DNA of 64,000 nt from Diadema setosum (GCF_964275005.1 NC_092700.1:16710617-16774616); one strand, 5' to 3'. Counted from the first letter of the stretch, positions 12,049 through 27,000 are shown. A program made the numbers and translations. Notes: generated by a model from the sequence alone, not told the origin.

Positions 12049-15000
12049 GTAAGTACATAAGGTCTGCAAAAATTGGGCGCGAATGTATTGACCGATTCGG
12101 GTTCGTTGAGGGCAGCAGACATTTTATGGCAGAGCGGGTTGATAGATAGAGTTGCGACACTGGGGTACAAAGGTCACGTCAAATAGTTCCCCCTGGTCGT
12201 CGATGTCGACGAATTATTTCTACAGGGTTTTCACATAGGCGCGCAGTACCCGGACCCAGCGGAAGTGTGAGATACCATTGTTGCTTGCGACGGGAGTGTG
12301 ACTTGCTGAGAAAAATGTGTTTTTACGGCAATCATGTAAACTTAATGAAGTAGAGAAAGGAGTACAAAGTACTTGCCTATCGAAGTCAAGGAAACGGTTG
12401 CAAACAACTAGTATAGTAGGGCAGATATGTAACAAAAATTGGTCAAAATGCTCACATCCGGCGGAAAGTATGAAATTTTGCATATAGGGGTATTTTGGGG
12501 CGCTGATTTCAAATATTGCCGGATCCAAGAGATCTGACCACGGGGTCGGCCGCCATTTTTAATTCCAATATGGCCGCCATCACAAAACAAATTCAAAGAC
12601 CCCTATCTTCAGTTCTGAATGACCTGTGGCACCAAAATTTGGTACACATGAGCGTTTTGACACATTGAATTTGATGACAGATTGATTCGGAGTGTCTGAC
12701 AAACATCGAATGGCCGCCACTTTGAATTCCAATATGGCCGCCTCGACGAAATATTCAAAATTCCTATCTCGATTTCTAATTGGTGAGTGACCCTGAAATT
12801 AGGTGTAAACAAGTATTTTAACATACTGAGTTAAAATATCAACTGATATGATGTGTCTGACAAACGCAATGCCTGCTATTTTGAATTCCAATGTGGCTAC
12901 GAAGACAAACATCACGACTAACATTCACGGGCATGTCAAAAAGTGCAGCAAAATGGAAGCATAATGCACCTTTCACTGACGTCACAATGTAAATACATCA
13001 GCGCGCACTCTATCAGTTACAAATGCGCGCTCAATCAGGTAGCCCAATTTACAAACCCGAGATAGAGATTTTCAACAATCCAACATAGCAAATATGTATA
13101 AAAATTCAAATTGGCTGCCGTGCAGCTTGTCAGACATATCAAATAAGTCTGTTATTGAAGTCATCATATCACCATGCTTTTATATATCAAATTCCAATGG
13201 CTAATGTCATTCAGAACTGAAGATAGGGATCTTTGACGGCGGCCATATTGGAATTCAAAATGGCGGCCGACCCCGTGGTCAGATCTCTTGGATCCGGCAA
13301 TTTTTGAAATCAGCGCCTCAAAATACCCCTATATGCAAAATTTCATACTTTCCGCCGGATGTGAGCATCTTTTTCACATATCTGCCCCACTAGTAAGGAT
13401 GAAATATTTTCAAAGTGGTCCCACTCCTTTACAATTGTTGTTGTAATTCAAAATCCCGGTTTGTGGGTCTTTATTAGGGAGCTTTAGATTTTAGACGCGC
13501 GGACATTCAAAGGAAAAAAAAAACATTTTCTGAGCTTGCGCAGTAGCGCGCGTTGAGTCAATCTATTTTTAACTTGCGTCGCCTGAGTTGTTTACTACGC
13601 GTATTGGGCTATTTTCACGTCCGCACAGTTTGCGACGTAGAGAGCTTCTTTATGCACTGATCATATTATATGGGGGCGCGATTTTATTTTTTATACGTTG
13701 CGTCCCAGCGTAATCTAAAGCTACTTTTCCACACGATGCAGGGAGAGGAGAACGCAAGCGACGGCTCAAACGTCCGCGCGTCAAAATCTAAAGCTCCCTA
13801 TTGTTGTTATGACGACGAGGGGAAGCTATTTTGCACTCTCGCGCCAAACCCATGCGCGGAGCGCGTAACTCTACTTTGCGCGAGCCACGGAGCAAAATAA
13901 CAATGAATGCATTGTTTGCGTCATAATAGGGTACGCGGTTTTCTAAGGTCTTATGGGTCGATAAGACCTTAGAAAACCGCGTACCCCCTGGTACCCCTGG
14001 TACCAGGGGTACCAGGGGGTACCAGGTTCCCCCTGGTCATATTATGACCAGGGGGAACTATTTTGAGGGATTGACCATTCAGCAAGAACTTACGGTGTCG
14101 CAACTCTATCTATCAACCCGCTCTGTTTTATGCAAAGAGATTTTTCTCCTCCCCACCACTAGAGGGCGGACTCTACAATGGAGTCAGTGATTTCATGGGG
14201 GCCGCCATTGTTCCACTTAACATTGGCGGACTTTGCGTACTATGTATACATTTCTACAGCGCGTACTCACAGTATTACGCGAACTCCTGAACTTTTACGC
14301 GAGTACGCACTTGATTTTGGCTGCTCCTCGGTTGCTCGTTTGCTAGCGTGTTAGCACGAGGGGTGAGCCTACCGTTGTACCGCCTCGTTGTCATCCAATG
14401 CTCCCCTTGCGCTCACAAAACAATAGTACAGGGCGTATGAAGACTCCGCACTCTAGCAGTCACTGGGGAAAATCTCTTTGGTTTTATGGCACTGGGCGCA
14501 GCCATGAGCTCAAATTGCGGTGTCTCAGCCGACCCCCCCCCCTGCTCTCCCCCACCCCCAGGGCAACATGTTTATCGCGCACTTGTAACAAAGGTTCGCG
14601 CACTAAGCAAGCATTCGCGCACTCAGTACGAGACGCACATTGGCTAAAGCAACCATGCATCAGTTTTTCATTCTGCGCGCGTGCTAATGTAGGGAGAGGG
14701 GTGGGGAGTGGGAAGGGGGGGGGGGGGGTCGGCTGAGACACCGCGTAATGGCGCTGCCGATGCCAAAAATACACATAGCGCGTCACAGAATCGGTCAATA
14801 TACAAATGATGCACAGGATAGAGTGCGTTAGTGGAGGCGTATATTGCACTCGAGGGTATTTACAATTGTGAAACATGCACTACATTGTAAATACCCGAGA
14901 GTGAGCTACGCCTCCACTAACGCCACGAAGTAATCCTGTGCATCATTTGTTTTATAAAATGGGTCGAAAATTCGAAAACTAACAGCATTTTCCAGCGTTT

Positions 15001-18000
15001 TTCAAGTACCTTTGTGGGTCAAGACGTCTGAAGATGTTCGTCCCAAACATTTACGCAAGTCGCACTCGGAAATCCCGCACATACAGTATAAGTATGATGG
15101 GGGGGGGGGGGTTGGGTTTCCGGACACTTAAGTTCCCGCATGAAAACTTACTTATTTTACATAGAATATGCACCCTTTACCCTAAAGACTTGATACAGAC
15201 TCCGTACTAGACAACATACTCTGAAAACGGCGTGAGAATTAACCTGCTAAATCGTTGGATTTGCCCTTCAAAGTGACTCCATGTACGCCACACATGTTAT
15301 GCACAAGGGAAGAAAGGCCGGCCGGCCAGGCGCAACGGCCCGAACTAGAAGTTGTTTACAGGATTGACAGCGCCTACTGCCCGCCGCGCGCACAGACGAT
15401 CGGCAATAGGATTTAACCACGGTGGATTTAACACGCAGTGCGATGGGACTAGAATAACCAAAGCACACGTGACTCATTTCAGCGCTTCCTATTGGCTACA
15501 TTCTTGAACCCATTTTATAATAGATTGTAGTGCAACTTCCCTCAGTATTTGCAGGGCCGGCGGAGCGTTTTTTAAAGTGTGTGTGTGTTGGGGGGGGGGG
15601 TGCACTTCCGAGTTTCATGAGCTAACAAGCAAAAAAATAATAATAATAAGTCCTCAGCTCATCTCTCCCCTTCCACTTCTGGATTTCTTCAGCTGACAAA
15701 AGAAGGAAAAAAAAAAAGAAGAAGGTTCTTTAGCGGTAAAACATAACCTTACCGCGCTCAAACTTCAAGATCTCTATCTATTTCTTTTTAGTGCCACTTA
15801 CGTACTTCCGGGTTAAAAAAAATAAGCGGCGGGGGGCCAAAGTGATGGCATCTTATGCATTCCTTTGTATGGTGCACAAAAAATGTGTGTGTGGAGGGGG
15901 GAGGAGGGGCGAGCATCCCTGCCCCCCCCCCCGGTTCTGCCGGCCATATATTTAGTGTATAAAATAGGGATAATCAGAATAATATTCAAATTCAAAATGT
16001 CGATATGTAGGGCAATTTGTCAAACAGTTGCAAATCAGAATATAGTTTTCACGAATACCTATTATGGTTAAATATTCATATCATAAATATACATGTATGC
16101 ATAATTAAATTCTATCTTTTATCATTACACAGAGATGAATATGTATAGGATAAATGATTCAAGTTCAAGTTCAAGTTGATTTATTTCATTTCCAACAAAT
16201 AAAATAATTGGAAGTACAGTGAAACATTCATAAACACAGATGTCAGAAAATCAGTACCACAATGCGATGAACACAAATAACATTGTAAAAAAAGATACAG
16301 GTAAATTATTAACAGAGATACAAAAAAAAAATAACTGTTATGTCACTGTGGTAAATGCATAAACAATGATACAGATAAAGATATAGGCACGCATACTGGC
16401 AAAGAATACAAAGTTATGATTCAGTTGAAAAAAAAAAAGAATTGAGAGGTCCACTATTGTCCACTGAAAAGCAAGCTTGTATATTTTGAACCACTCAAAG
16501 AAAAATCTTCTGTAATACTTATTCACAAATACTTAGCACAAATGTAATTTAAGACAAGATGGAACAAGCCAGGAAAAATACAACATGACACGACTTGACG
16601 GAATAGATGGAAAGAATGGAAGGAAAGAAGGAAAAAAAAGAGAATGCCTACACGCTGAACAATGAAACGGAAGAGGGAGTCTATGAGGTGCTTCAGACAG
16701 CTTGTGGCTGCACACATCTGTACAAGGATTATGATGGTTATTTTAATGCATAATAATGAATTCAGTGATTGATTGATTGATTGATGGACGACGATGACAT
16801 CAGGGTTTAAAAGAAAGAATTTCCACTTGCTCTTAAAAGAATGCAAAGATGGAGATTTTTTTTTTTACTTTTTTTTTTTTTTTTACTTAACAGCTCAATG
16901 AATTCCATAATCTATGCGCGGAGGTCTCCGCTTCAATTTATCACACGCGTGGGACTTCAAACTTTCAAACTTTCAAACTTTCAAATTTTATTTTCACTCT
17001 TTTTCCAACAGAATGTACAAAAAAACAATATGATACATTTGGCATGCGAGTCGTTGATTATATACATACATATATACATAGTCAGACAGGGATAACAACA
17101 TGCTTATGTCCTTATGTTTGGTACAAAAAGAAACATACACTCTATTTATACACTCTGTGAAAAAAAAAAGTGGAGGTACCCACTCAAAAGACTATGCTTG
17201 TAACATTAGGCACCTCTGAGGGAAAAGTGGGAAAGAGGGGAAGTGAAAAACTTACAACTACAAAGATTGCGGGAAACTGGGAAAGTCGGGAATAGAAAAA
17301 AAAAAGAAAGAAAGAAAGAAGAAAAAGAAAGCAAAAGTGTGAAAATAGGGAACAGAAAATGGGGAGAAGAGAGAGAAAGAGAGAGAAAAAACGTAAATTA
17401 TTTTGATGCATACACCAAGGGGCGAAGCCCACAGAGACAAATAGCCACGCATTTTCGAGAGTGAAACAGTGTTGAGCTGCTTTCCAGCGGAACAGACTGC
17501 AACCGTGAGGGCACGTGAGGAGTACAAAAATACTAAACGCGGTAAAAAATGGTCGATGCCTCAAGAGAATGCTGCCTATAGTGAAAGAAAATACATTACA
17601 GAATTATATTCATTCGGTTGCATTATAAGACTTCAAAAGAAAACTCTTCAATCTCTTTTTTAAAAGAATTCAATGACGGTGCATTTTGTATGTCCATGGG
17701 AAGGGAGTCGGACCTACATAAATAAAAGTTTGTTGAGCAAGCACGGTTCTTAATAAGGGTAAATGAAATTCATTTGACTGTCTGGTTGGATATCCATGAT
17801 ATGTCCGGTTGCGCATGAACATGGAGTTAAAAATAGACGGAAGACAGTTATCATTACAAGTATAAATTGCCCGAGTTGAAACAAAAACAAATCTTTAATT
17901 TTCAGAATCTTATTATGAAAAAACAAAGGATCTGTATGAGAATATGGAACGGTGTTACAAATAATGCGAAGAGCCTTCTTTTGTAGCAGTAAAACCCTAT

Positions 18001-21000
18001 CCAATAATATTTGATGAGTGTTTCCCCGTACTAAAATTCCATAATTCAAATAGGGTAATATCAAAGATGAATACAATGTAAACAACGAATGTTGAGGAAT
18101 AGAAAATTTTAGTCTATTAATAACACCTATGTTACGTGAAATTTTCTTACAGACATTATCAATATGAAATTTCCAGGAGAGTTTATTATCGACTGTAATT
18201 CTGAGAAACTTAATATGGGAAACACTTTCTAAAACAGCATCACCAAAACAAATATCCATATTCAAATTATCTAAAGTATTACTGAAAAGCATATATTTAG
18301 TTTTCTGGATATTTAAAGACAACTTATTTGCTCGTATCCACTCATACTTTTTTTTTTTAACTCAGAATTAACTGTCTGCACAAGGGTGTTTGGGTCTTCA
18401 TGCGAATAAAATACATTTGAATCGTCGGCAAAAAGTATGAAAGATAAAACATCGGAAGAAACACAAAAATCATTAATGTAAACAATAAACAACAGCGGGC
18501 CCAACAATCTACCTTGTGGGACGCCACACTTGAATTCTCTCATATCAGAGTTATGATTATTCAAAAATACATATTGTTTGCGATCAGTTAAATAACTCCT
18601 GAACCACTCCAAGGCCTTCCCACGTATACCGTAATGAGACAACTTGTATAGTAAAATATCATGATTTATAGTGTCGAAGGCCTTGGAGAAGTCCAGGAAG
18701 ATACCAATCATATGAGAGTGATTATCTAAAGCATGTGCTACTTTATCAACAAAATTTAACAAAGCGTGACAGGTGCTATGCTTTTCTCGGAACCCAAACT
18801 GCGAATTTGTAAAAATACATTTTCAAAAAATTCAACGTTCTTTTATATATAATTTTCTCTAAAATCTTGGACAAACAAGATAATAAAGAAATAGGCCTAT
18901 AATTACTTATATCTAACTTATCTCCATTCTTATATATAGGAATAACTTTAGCTACTTTCATTTGTTCTGGAAACACACCCGTTAACATTGACAAATTAAA
19001 GATATGTGCCAGAGGATCCGCAACAGAAGATATTACACCTTTCAAAATCATATTGCTTATGTCATCATAACCTGAACTTTTTTTTTGTTTTTCAAACCAG
19101 ATACAATATCAATAACCTCATATCTAGTGGTAGGAGTAAAAATATTGAATGCATATTATACTGATTTAGAAAATCAGAAAAAATGTTTATTAGTATCAGG
19201 AATTTCTTGAGCAATGTTTTCTCCAATTGTTGTAAAATATGTGTTAAAAATATTTGCTATATCCACAGAGTTATCAATAATTTCATCATTATATCTTATT
19301 TTCGATATTTTTCGGACCGGGCCGTTCGCAAGATTCCAAGCCGTTCGCGCGCTGGTTTTTATTCAACTACTTATTGACTTCGTTTCTTCGATCTATTCGT
19401 TTTAAAGATGGTTTGATCAAAATTGTAATTTGCAATTAAGATAGCCAATCACCAACCAGAGCTATATATTCTTTGATATTCAATAATTTATGCACATAAT
19501 GGTGATTAGATTGATATTTGTCTTTTTTCATCACCATTCTGCATGATATACATAGTTAATTATGTTCATTAATATCATTCAGGGCCCCATTGAAGACCAC
19601 TACTTATTACCTCCGCCAAGGGTAGAGGCTATGTTTTCATCGGCGTTAGTTTGTTTGTCTGGATGCAAAATAACTGAAAAAGTTGTGAACGAATTTGGAC
19701 GAAATTTTCAGGAAAGATTGAGAATGACACAAGGAACAGATGATTGAAATTTTTGTAGTGATCCAGGAGTTTTATGGATTTTATGAAGGATTCTCGACAT
19801 TTCGGCAGGCACCGGGCCAATGGGCTTGGGAGTTGAAGGTGCGCATTGGTTTTTTTTTGTTTTTTTTGTTTTTGTTTTTTGTTTTTTTAGGTCTCATTAA
19901 TCGCACTACCGCGGGCAGTTCCTTCTGATCCTGTACGGGTAGAGAGACGTTCCCGCCCTCCATGTGTCTCCCGCTGCCTTGCGGGCAAGTTTTTGGTTAA
20001 CCAAAGGCTAGGAAGTGAACCTTTTCCAAATCCGGAGAGGAGCCCCTTAGGCGGTTAGGTAAGGAAGTTCATCATCTCTGCGGCAGCGGCTGTAGTCCAG
20101 TCGTGGCTTAGTCTGGTTCTGGACCCTTTTTATCGATTCTTTTTTGCCGACTATTCGCGTTAAGCCGAGTGATGGCGCGATCCCGAGAACTGCTGCCCCG
20201 AGGGGGTTTCTCGCGGTAGTAGTTCTCGGGATCGCGACATCGCTCGGCTTAACGCGTATAGTCGGCGGGGGAAAAAAGGAATCGATAAAAAGGGTCCAAA
20301 ACTAGACTAGTCGTGGCTAGGATGCGTCGTCCTGCGTCCCTCCTGGCTAGATTGCTGGACCGAGTGGGGGTCTTGGGCCTGGGTAATCTGAGGTCTCCAC
20401 AATACTCTCGCCCAGGATTCCTTGACTCCATGCTCCACTTCATCTTCTTCTTCAAAGTCCTCAGAAGATGGGCGAGTGGTGACGGTGGCAGGTGCAAAAT
20501 GGCGCTGGGAACTGCTAGCCATGGACCTGCACTCAGGCGGTCAGGGCAGGATGGTCGTTCTGCAGCAAGGGTATAGTTCGGCAGCCACTCTGACGACGGA
20601 ACAGCCCTTTTCTGGGATAGCACTGTTCCCCCTCCAGGTGAAGGGTCTAGAAAATGTGACCTAAAGAAAGCTTGCCTAATCTCATCCTGTTAGCATACCG
20701 CAGCTGACTGGTCTTCTACCAAGTGGTCGAAACATGAAAGAAAAACAAAAGGAGAAGTCAAAATCCTCCCGGCGGGAAGGCACTTTATGTGTGCTGGAGC
20801 CTGGATCCTCATGGACAACCACAATTGCAACAGACCAGAATGTCGAACAGCACTTGGGTGTCGAGACCTGCAGAAGTACAGCATTGATGTTGCTGCCCTC
20901 AGGGAGACACGTCTTGCAGACACAAGGGAGATCACCTTTTGGTCAAGGAGCAACGGACAACGTAGGGAAGCTGGAGTTGGCTTTGCCATTTGTAACACCC

Positions 21001-24000
21001 TCGTCAAGAACCTGGAGTCCCTCCCAAGTGTAATCAGCGACATCCTGATGGTGATGAGAATCCCTCTCCAGGGAAAGGTGTACTCAACTGACGCCCCCAC
21101 CATGTCCTACACTCTGGAGCAGAAAGAACTGTTTTATCAGAACCTCGCCAAAGTGCTACGGTCAGTTCCTAAAGACGACAAACTGTTGATAATCGGGAAC
21201 TTCAATGCCCGTGTAGACAGATATGCCCAGTCTTGGACACAGATGTCATTGGGCCACATGACATCGGCCATGAGAACACCAACGGCCAACTGCAACTCAC
21301 TTTCTACGCTGAACAGGGACTCACCATTTCCAACAGCCTGTACCAGCTGCCTGACATCCACAAGGCAATATCTAGACGTACCCAAGATCCTAGCACTGGC
21401 ACCTGATTGACTATGTGATCACCAGGCGTCATGATATGCAGGATGTTCGCATCAAGAGGGCAATGGGGGGGGGGGGGGTGAATGTTGGACAGACCTCCTA
21501 CTGTTGAGGTGCAGACTCTCCTTTTCCATCGTCAGCAAAGACGCCAGAGAACTGATGCTATGAAGAACTGGACGTCCAGAAACTCAATGAACCAAACACT
21601 AAAGAAGCCCTCATCGCCAACCAGCATGAAGATACACCAGCAGAGGGAAACTTTGGGAAGACCTGGACCAACTTCCAGGATGCAGTGCATGACTCTGCAG
21701 TCTTGCCCTTCCCCACACAAAACGGAAACACCAAGAATGGTTTGAAAACAACAAACTAGATCACCACTCTCCTCCAAGAGAAGAAAGAAGCCTTCTCAGC
21801 TTGGCAAAACAACAAAGACTTCCAAGCAAGCGCGACCGCCACAAAAACATAAGGTGCCGACTGAGATGCGACAGCTGAAAAGACAAGTGGTGGAAAAACA
21901 TGGCCGCAGAACTACAGTACAAACAATATGCAGACGAGCACAACTTTAAGAAATTCTTAGCCGGCCTGAAAGACGTGTATGGCCCCACGCCGAATGCAGT
22001 GGCACATGTGCGCTCCGCCGCCGAAACCTTGCTTACTGAGAAGTGCGATCGACATCATACAGCACTGGAGTGAACACTTCAGTCAGCTGCTGAACAAACA
22101 TTCCCAGGTCGACCAACAGGCCATCAAAGACACGCGACAGCGCCCAGTCCTGGCGTCCCTTGATGGCGCCCAACACTGGCAGAAGCCCAGAAAACCATCA
22201 AGCAACTACACGTGACGAAAGCACTTGATCGTCACGGAATACCCCCCCCCCCCAGATCTTCAGAGAGGGAGGGAAGCTATTGCCATCAAGCTGACTGAGC
22301 TGATACAGCAGTTCTGGGACGAAGGGTCGGTGCCGCGGGACTTAAAGGATGCCAACGTCGTGCATCTGTACAAGAACAAGGGAACCAGAGCTTCATGTGA
22401 CAACCACAGAAGCATCTCATTGTTGACCATCGCTGGAAATATCATGGCCCTTGTATTGTTCTGAACCGCATCACACACCAGTTGCTTGACGACGTGGTCT
22501 CTGAAAGCCAGTGTGGATTTAGGAACAACAGCGAGACAATTGATAGAAATGGTCTTCGCAGTACGGCGCTACAAGAGAAGTGCCTAGACCTAAACCAGAA
22601 TCTCTACATCCTCTTTGTGGACCTGATGAAGGCTTTTTGACACTGTCAACCGAGAGGACGTGTGGGCTATCTTGTCCAAGCTAGGCTGCCCACCAAATCT
22701 CGTCAGGATCATCCAGTCATTTCATAATGGCATGATGGCTCGCATTGTGGAAAACGGGAATGTCTCTGCCCCATTCTCGGTCTCCATTGGTGTGAAGCAA
22801 GGCTGGGTCATGGCTCCCACACTCTTCAGCCTCAGGTTTGCTACCATGCTCTTCTGCGCCCTGTCCACACGTCTGATGCTGGTGTCACTATTCGCTACAG
22901 ATGTGATGGCCGATTCTTTGACCTCAGACGTCTGAAGGCAAAAAAAAAAAGTCCTGGAGTCTCTATTGGGAGACTTCTTACTTGTAGACGATTGTGCGCT
23001 TGCAGCATTGAGTGAACCAGATCTGTGAGAACTTGCCACTCGTTTCCGGAAGCACCAAAATACATCGGACTGACCATTAGCCTGCTAAAAACAGAAGCCA
23101 TGCTTCAGACTGCATCTGGCCTGACACCGCCAGAGCCTCAGATTGAAATTAAGGGCACAACACTGAACAACGTGGAGAGCTTTACATACCTGGGAAGCTG
23201 CCTGTCTTCAAACTGCAGCATGGACAAAGAAGTTTCTAAGAGGCTTGCAAAAGCAGGAGCTTCGTTTTGCAGGCTATAGACACGTGTGTGGGGTGAACTA
23301 GGCATCAGACTTTCCCCAAGCCGGTAGTCTACGAGGCAGTTGTCATTACCTCTCTGCTTTACGGCTGTGAGACGTGGACTCTGTATAGGAGGCAAAGCCG
23401 CGTATTTGACCAGTTCCACACCCGTTGGTTGCGACGAATCAGGAATATCCTGGGAGGACAGAGTCTCCAACACTGAGGGGTCTGCAGAGCCTAAATGTCC
23501 GGGTTCGAAGCCCTCATCATGAAGGCCCAGCTCTGGTGGACATGTAGTCCGAATGGATGGCGCTCGTCTATCAAACAAAGATGATTTTATTCTCTGAGCT
23601 GCTTCTGGAGTAAGAAACTTTGGAAGGCCACTGAAGCTATACAAGCTATAATGATTCAAGATTCAAGATTCAACTTTATTTTCACTTCCATCAAATAAAC
23701 AAAGAAATTATATACATTGCATATGTACAGGATATTTGTAATACTTGCAGAACGTAATTTGACAATGTACGTGTGAAAATGAGAAGTAGATGCAATTACA
23801 TCTTTGTTAATATATACATAAAGCGTATAATACAAGTCAACTAAGGATGAGGATGGAAGTGGAGGGTCCCACTAAGAAGCAGAGCTTGTACGATATGGGA
23901 CCCTCAGAACATACACAAGACAGCAATATGAAACAAAATGATACGAACCGATGTCAACTGACATCAAGACGATTGGGAAGGGAAAAAGAAAGAAAAGGGA

Positions 24001-27000
24001 AAAAAAGAGAAAAAAGGGGGGAAAACTACAGCATGTGCCATCGTGGACGCAAGCAATCTAGATTCCATCATGTGAAATAAGTGATGAAATACAAGCTGGA
24101 TTGAATATAATGCAAAACATTTTTTTATGCGTATTCTTTTTTAATACGTAATAATGAAGCTGCTTCTGGAGCAAGCAACCTTGGAAGGCCACTGAAGCGA
24201 TACAAGGACAGCCTGAAAACTTCCCTCAGGCCTGGGGCATTTCAGCCCGTGGCTGGGAATCAGTTGCCTCAACCCGCAGCGCCTGGCGTCAAGCTGTCCA
24301 AAAGGGTGTTAGACTGTTCGAAGAAAAGAGCCTGGACAAGAAGTGACAAATGCACAAAAAAAGGATCCCTGACCCTACTACTGCTGTAGTGTGCCCAACA
24401 TGTGGCAGCGTCTGCGCGTCCGCCTTTGGGCTCCGCTCACAGCTGCGGCGTCACTGACGTCCTTGTCGAACGCGGCAGACTTCCATTATTACTAGAGTGC
24501 GTGCTCTAGTTTCAACTGGGGCGAGGCGCGCCGTGCAGCTGGAAGTTGACGTAACAAAAGGCTTCGTTATTGAGAAATCGAGCGATTTTCAGCATGTATA
24601 CGTATGGATGAAAATTACTGATCTCATTTATGGAACAAGATCAGTTGTGGAAATGAGCTGCTTGAAGGAGGTCTGCGTTCTCAGAGTGCTTCTCTGTTTG
24701 GTGAATGGGCTACCCTGACAAAGGATTAGAAGTAAATAAATTGATAGATAAATAAAGTGGCCCAAGATACCCTCATGATTGCATGACACTATGCCTACAC
24801 CATCAGAGCCGAATTTAAACATTTCCTTTGTTGTGTGTACATCTTTGCTAATTTCCGGACAGTCTGACGCCTGCTTTAATAATGGAAATGTACATGAAAT
24901 TTGAATGCATGCTAGAAGTGGTCTACATTAGTTTGTTTCCCTTCACAATCCAGGTCCCCTCGTGAGCTATCTCTCCACTCTGGTAGACCCCCGAACTCTT
25001 TGCATAGTGGGCGGCTTGGGTGCGAGTGGAGCAATTGCCGTATCAGGTTATGTAACGTCGCCGTTTTGGTTTGCTGTTATGATGTTTCTTACAGGTAAGA
25101 CACCGAAGTTCGCCACGTTGATCTTTAATTTGTGTAAATATGTGATGGTTTTATCTTGCTACTGACGTTTAAATGGCATTCAGGCATCGTTATATCGAAT
25201 GCGGTCATTGTATCATCTAAATAACGCCCCTCTTGAGTCTGTTGAATCCGTGAAGTACTTGGGTGTAACCATCACTTCTAATTTGAAGTGGACCCAACTC
25301 ATCAATAATACTGTCAATAAAGCCAATAACGTCCTTGCATTTCTAAGACGCATTATTCGCATAAAATCTTCTGATGTTAAAGCCACAGCTTACAAAACAT
25401 TGGTTCGTCCAATTGTAGAGTATGCTGCCACATCTTGGGACCCATCTTCCAAGAACCTCATCCACAAAGTGGAAATGGTCTAGAGAAGAACTACGAGATT
25501 CACTTTGAATCGCTACCATAACACCTCAAGTGTCACCAAAATGCTGCAAGAACTTGATTGGACCACTCTGGAACAGCGCAGAGAAAGTGACAGGCTAATT
25601 AATATGATGTACAAAATATAAAATAATCTCAGTCATCTTTCAGCACAGGACTATAGCATGAAACAGGTAACTCAGTTGACGGAGCCACGCAACCACATTC
25701 CTATCAGGTACCATACTCGAGAACTGAATCGCATCGTCATTCATTCTTTCCAAGAACTGTAAGGAGCTGGAATTCCCTGTCGTCAGAAATTGTTTCAGCG
25801 CCATGTTTAGGATCATTCCGTAACCGACTAACGGTTGATCACAGTGGCTATTTATTTTCTTCAAATTTGTTATGTTCTTGTAAATATCTGTAAATAAACT
25901 GCATTATAATATAAATAGCGCAGTCCGCAAGAATCTTCAGCCTGTTGAAGGAGGCAGACTTAACAAGAAGAAGAAGAAGAGAGTGCATCATATATTTTAA
26001 CCATTTCTGTAGATGTACACGCTAACAATGGTCGTGACGTGTGAGGACTTGATTTCTCCTTCTGCATAATCTATTATTCATCTCTACAGCGCAACTAAGA
26101 TAAAAAATGCATGTTTCTCTAAGTGATTGCGTGACCTGGAAACGTGTTCGTATTTGTCTTTGTTCACGTCATATGTTAGAAATGATTTTCTTTCTGGATA
26201 ATTGTGGTTGGTTGTTGTTGTTGTTTTTTCTAAACAGGTTTGTTCAGCTCCTCTTTCAACCAGATATCCTACGTCGTCTTGCACGAACACTTTGGTAACA
26301 AATTCGCATATGCAAATTCCATCAGTCTCATGGGATGCTTCGTTGGGGGCACGCTTTTCCCTGTCTTAATGTCATCCCTACTGGAAGGATACGGACTCGA
26401 AGGAGCCATACTTTGTTTGGCAGGCTTGTATCTACACTGTGTGCCAATAGGAGCGTCGTTCCGTCCCCCTGTGCACTTAGCGGAAACAAAGAGATTGCCT
26501 TGTACGGATAGAGGGGAAGTCCTTCCAGGTGATGATGATCAGGCGGGTTTGTCGGAGTCTTCTGCATATTTGTTGGAGCGAGCAGACAAAGACTCGACAA
26601 CAAACTCAATAGACCAATGTCACAATACCCATGGAAGCCGAAATACCACAAAGCCTCGATCGACACGAGAACGGATCTTGGAATATATCTGGTCGGATTT
26701 GGGAGTGAGGGCGCTCGTGCAGGAGTGGGCATTCACGCTCCTCTTCTTACCATGTAAAGTAGTCTTGCAGATTGCCATGGTCAGCTGGACTCTTTTCGCC
26801 GTTTCCTTCGCAATGTCCAAGGGCTTCGAGGAATCGTTCGCTTCCTACCTGCCCATGGTGGGGTCAATTGGCGGAGTGGTCTTTCACGGGACTATGACCG
26901 TAATCCTGCGTTTCAGGCACCATTGGGGAGCGCCCTTGTTCATCACCAACATGGTCTCTTTTGGTGGAGGGCTACTCCTTTATCCTGCAAGGTCATCATC

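Larger units (their letters stand above)
23598..24206. repeat. 48-bp direct repeats flanking a LINE insertion
   Basis: 23598-23645 and 24159-24206 are the same 48 bp with 4 differences (start GCTGCTTCTGGAG, end ATACAAG). They bracket exactly the minus-strand LINE fragment and belong to the interrupted LINE, so they read as a long target-site duplication. Confidence 0.75.
20319..24457 (+). mobile_element. Endonuclease/RT LINE of the craniofacial-development-protein-2-like type
   Basis: In order: a 5' leader; an exonuclease-endonuclease-phosphatase domain near 20790-21420 (CRDLQKYSIDVAALRETRLA, then REAGVGFAI, then LLIIGNFNARVD); reverse transcriptase near 22300-23280 (NHRSISLLTIAGNI, LFVDLMKAF, GVKQGWVMAPTLF, FTYLGSCLSSNCSMDKEV); LLYGCETWTLYRR near 23355; and a C-terminal Cys/His finger (CPTCGSVCASAFGLRSQLRR, 24392-24454) ending in TGA. 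Many frameshifts and stops are present (for example the FADD box reads LLVDDC), so it is old and inactive. Its leader probably continues left of the MITE at 20109. It lies sense to the host transporter in intron 1. Confidence 0.8.

Noticed and set aside
17184-17564. 126-codon minus-strand frame rich in Phe/Leu/Ser
   Set aside because: It lies in the LINE 3' UTR and is driven by purine-rich simple sequence on the other strand.
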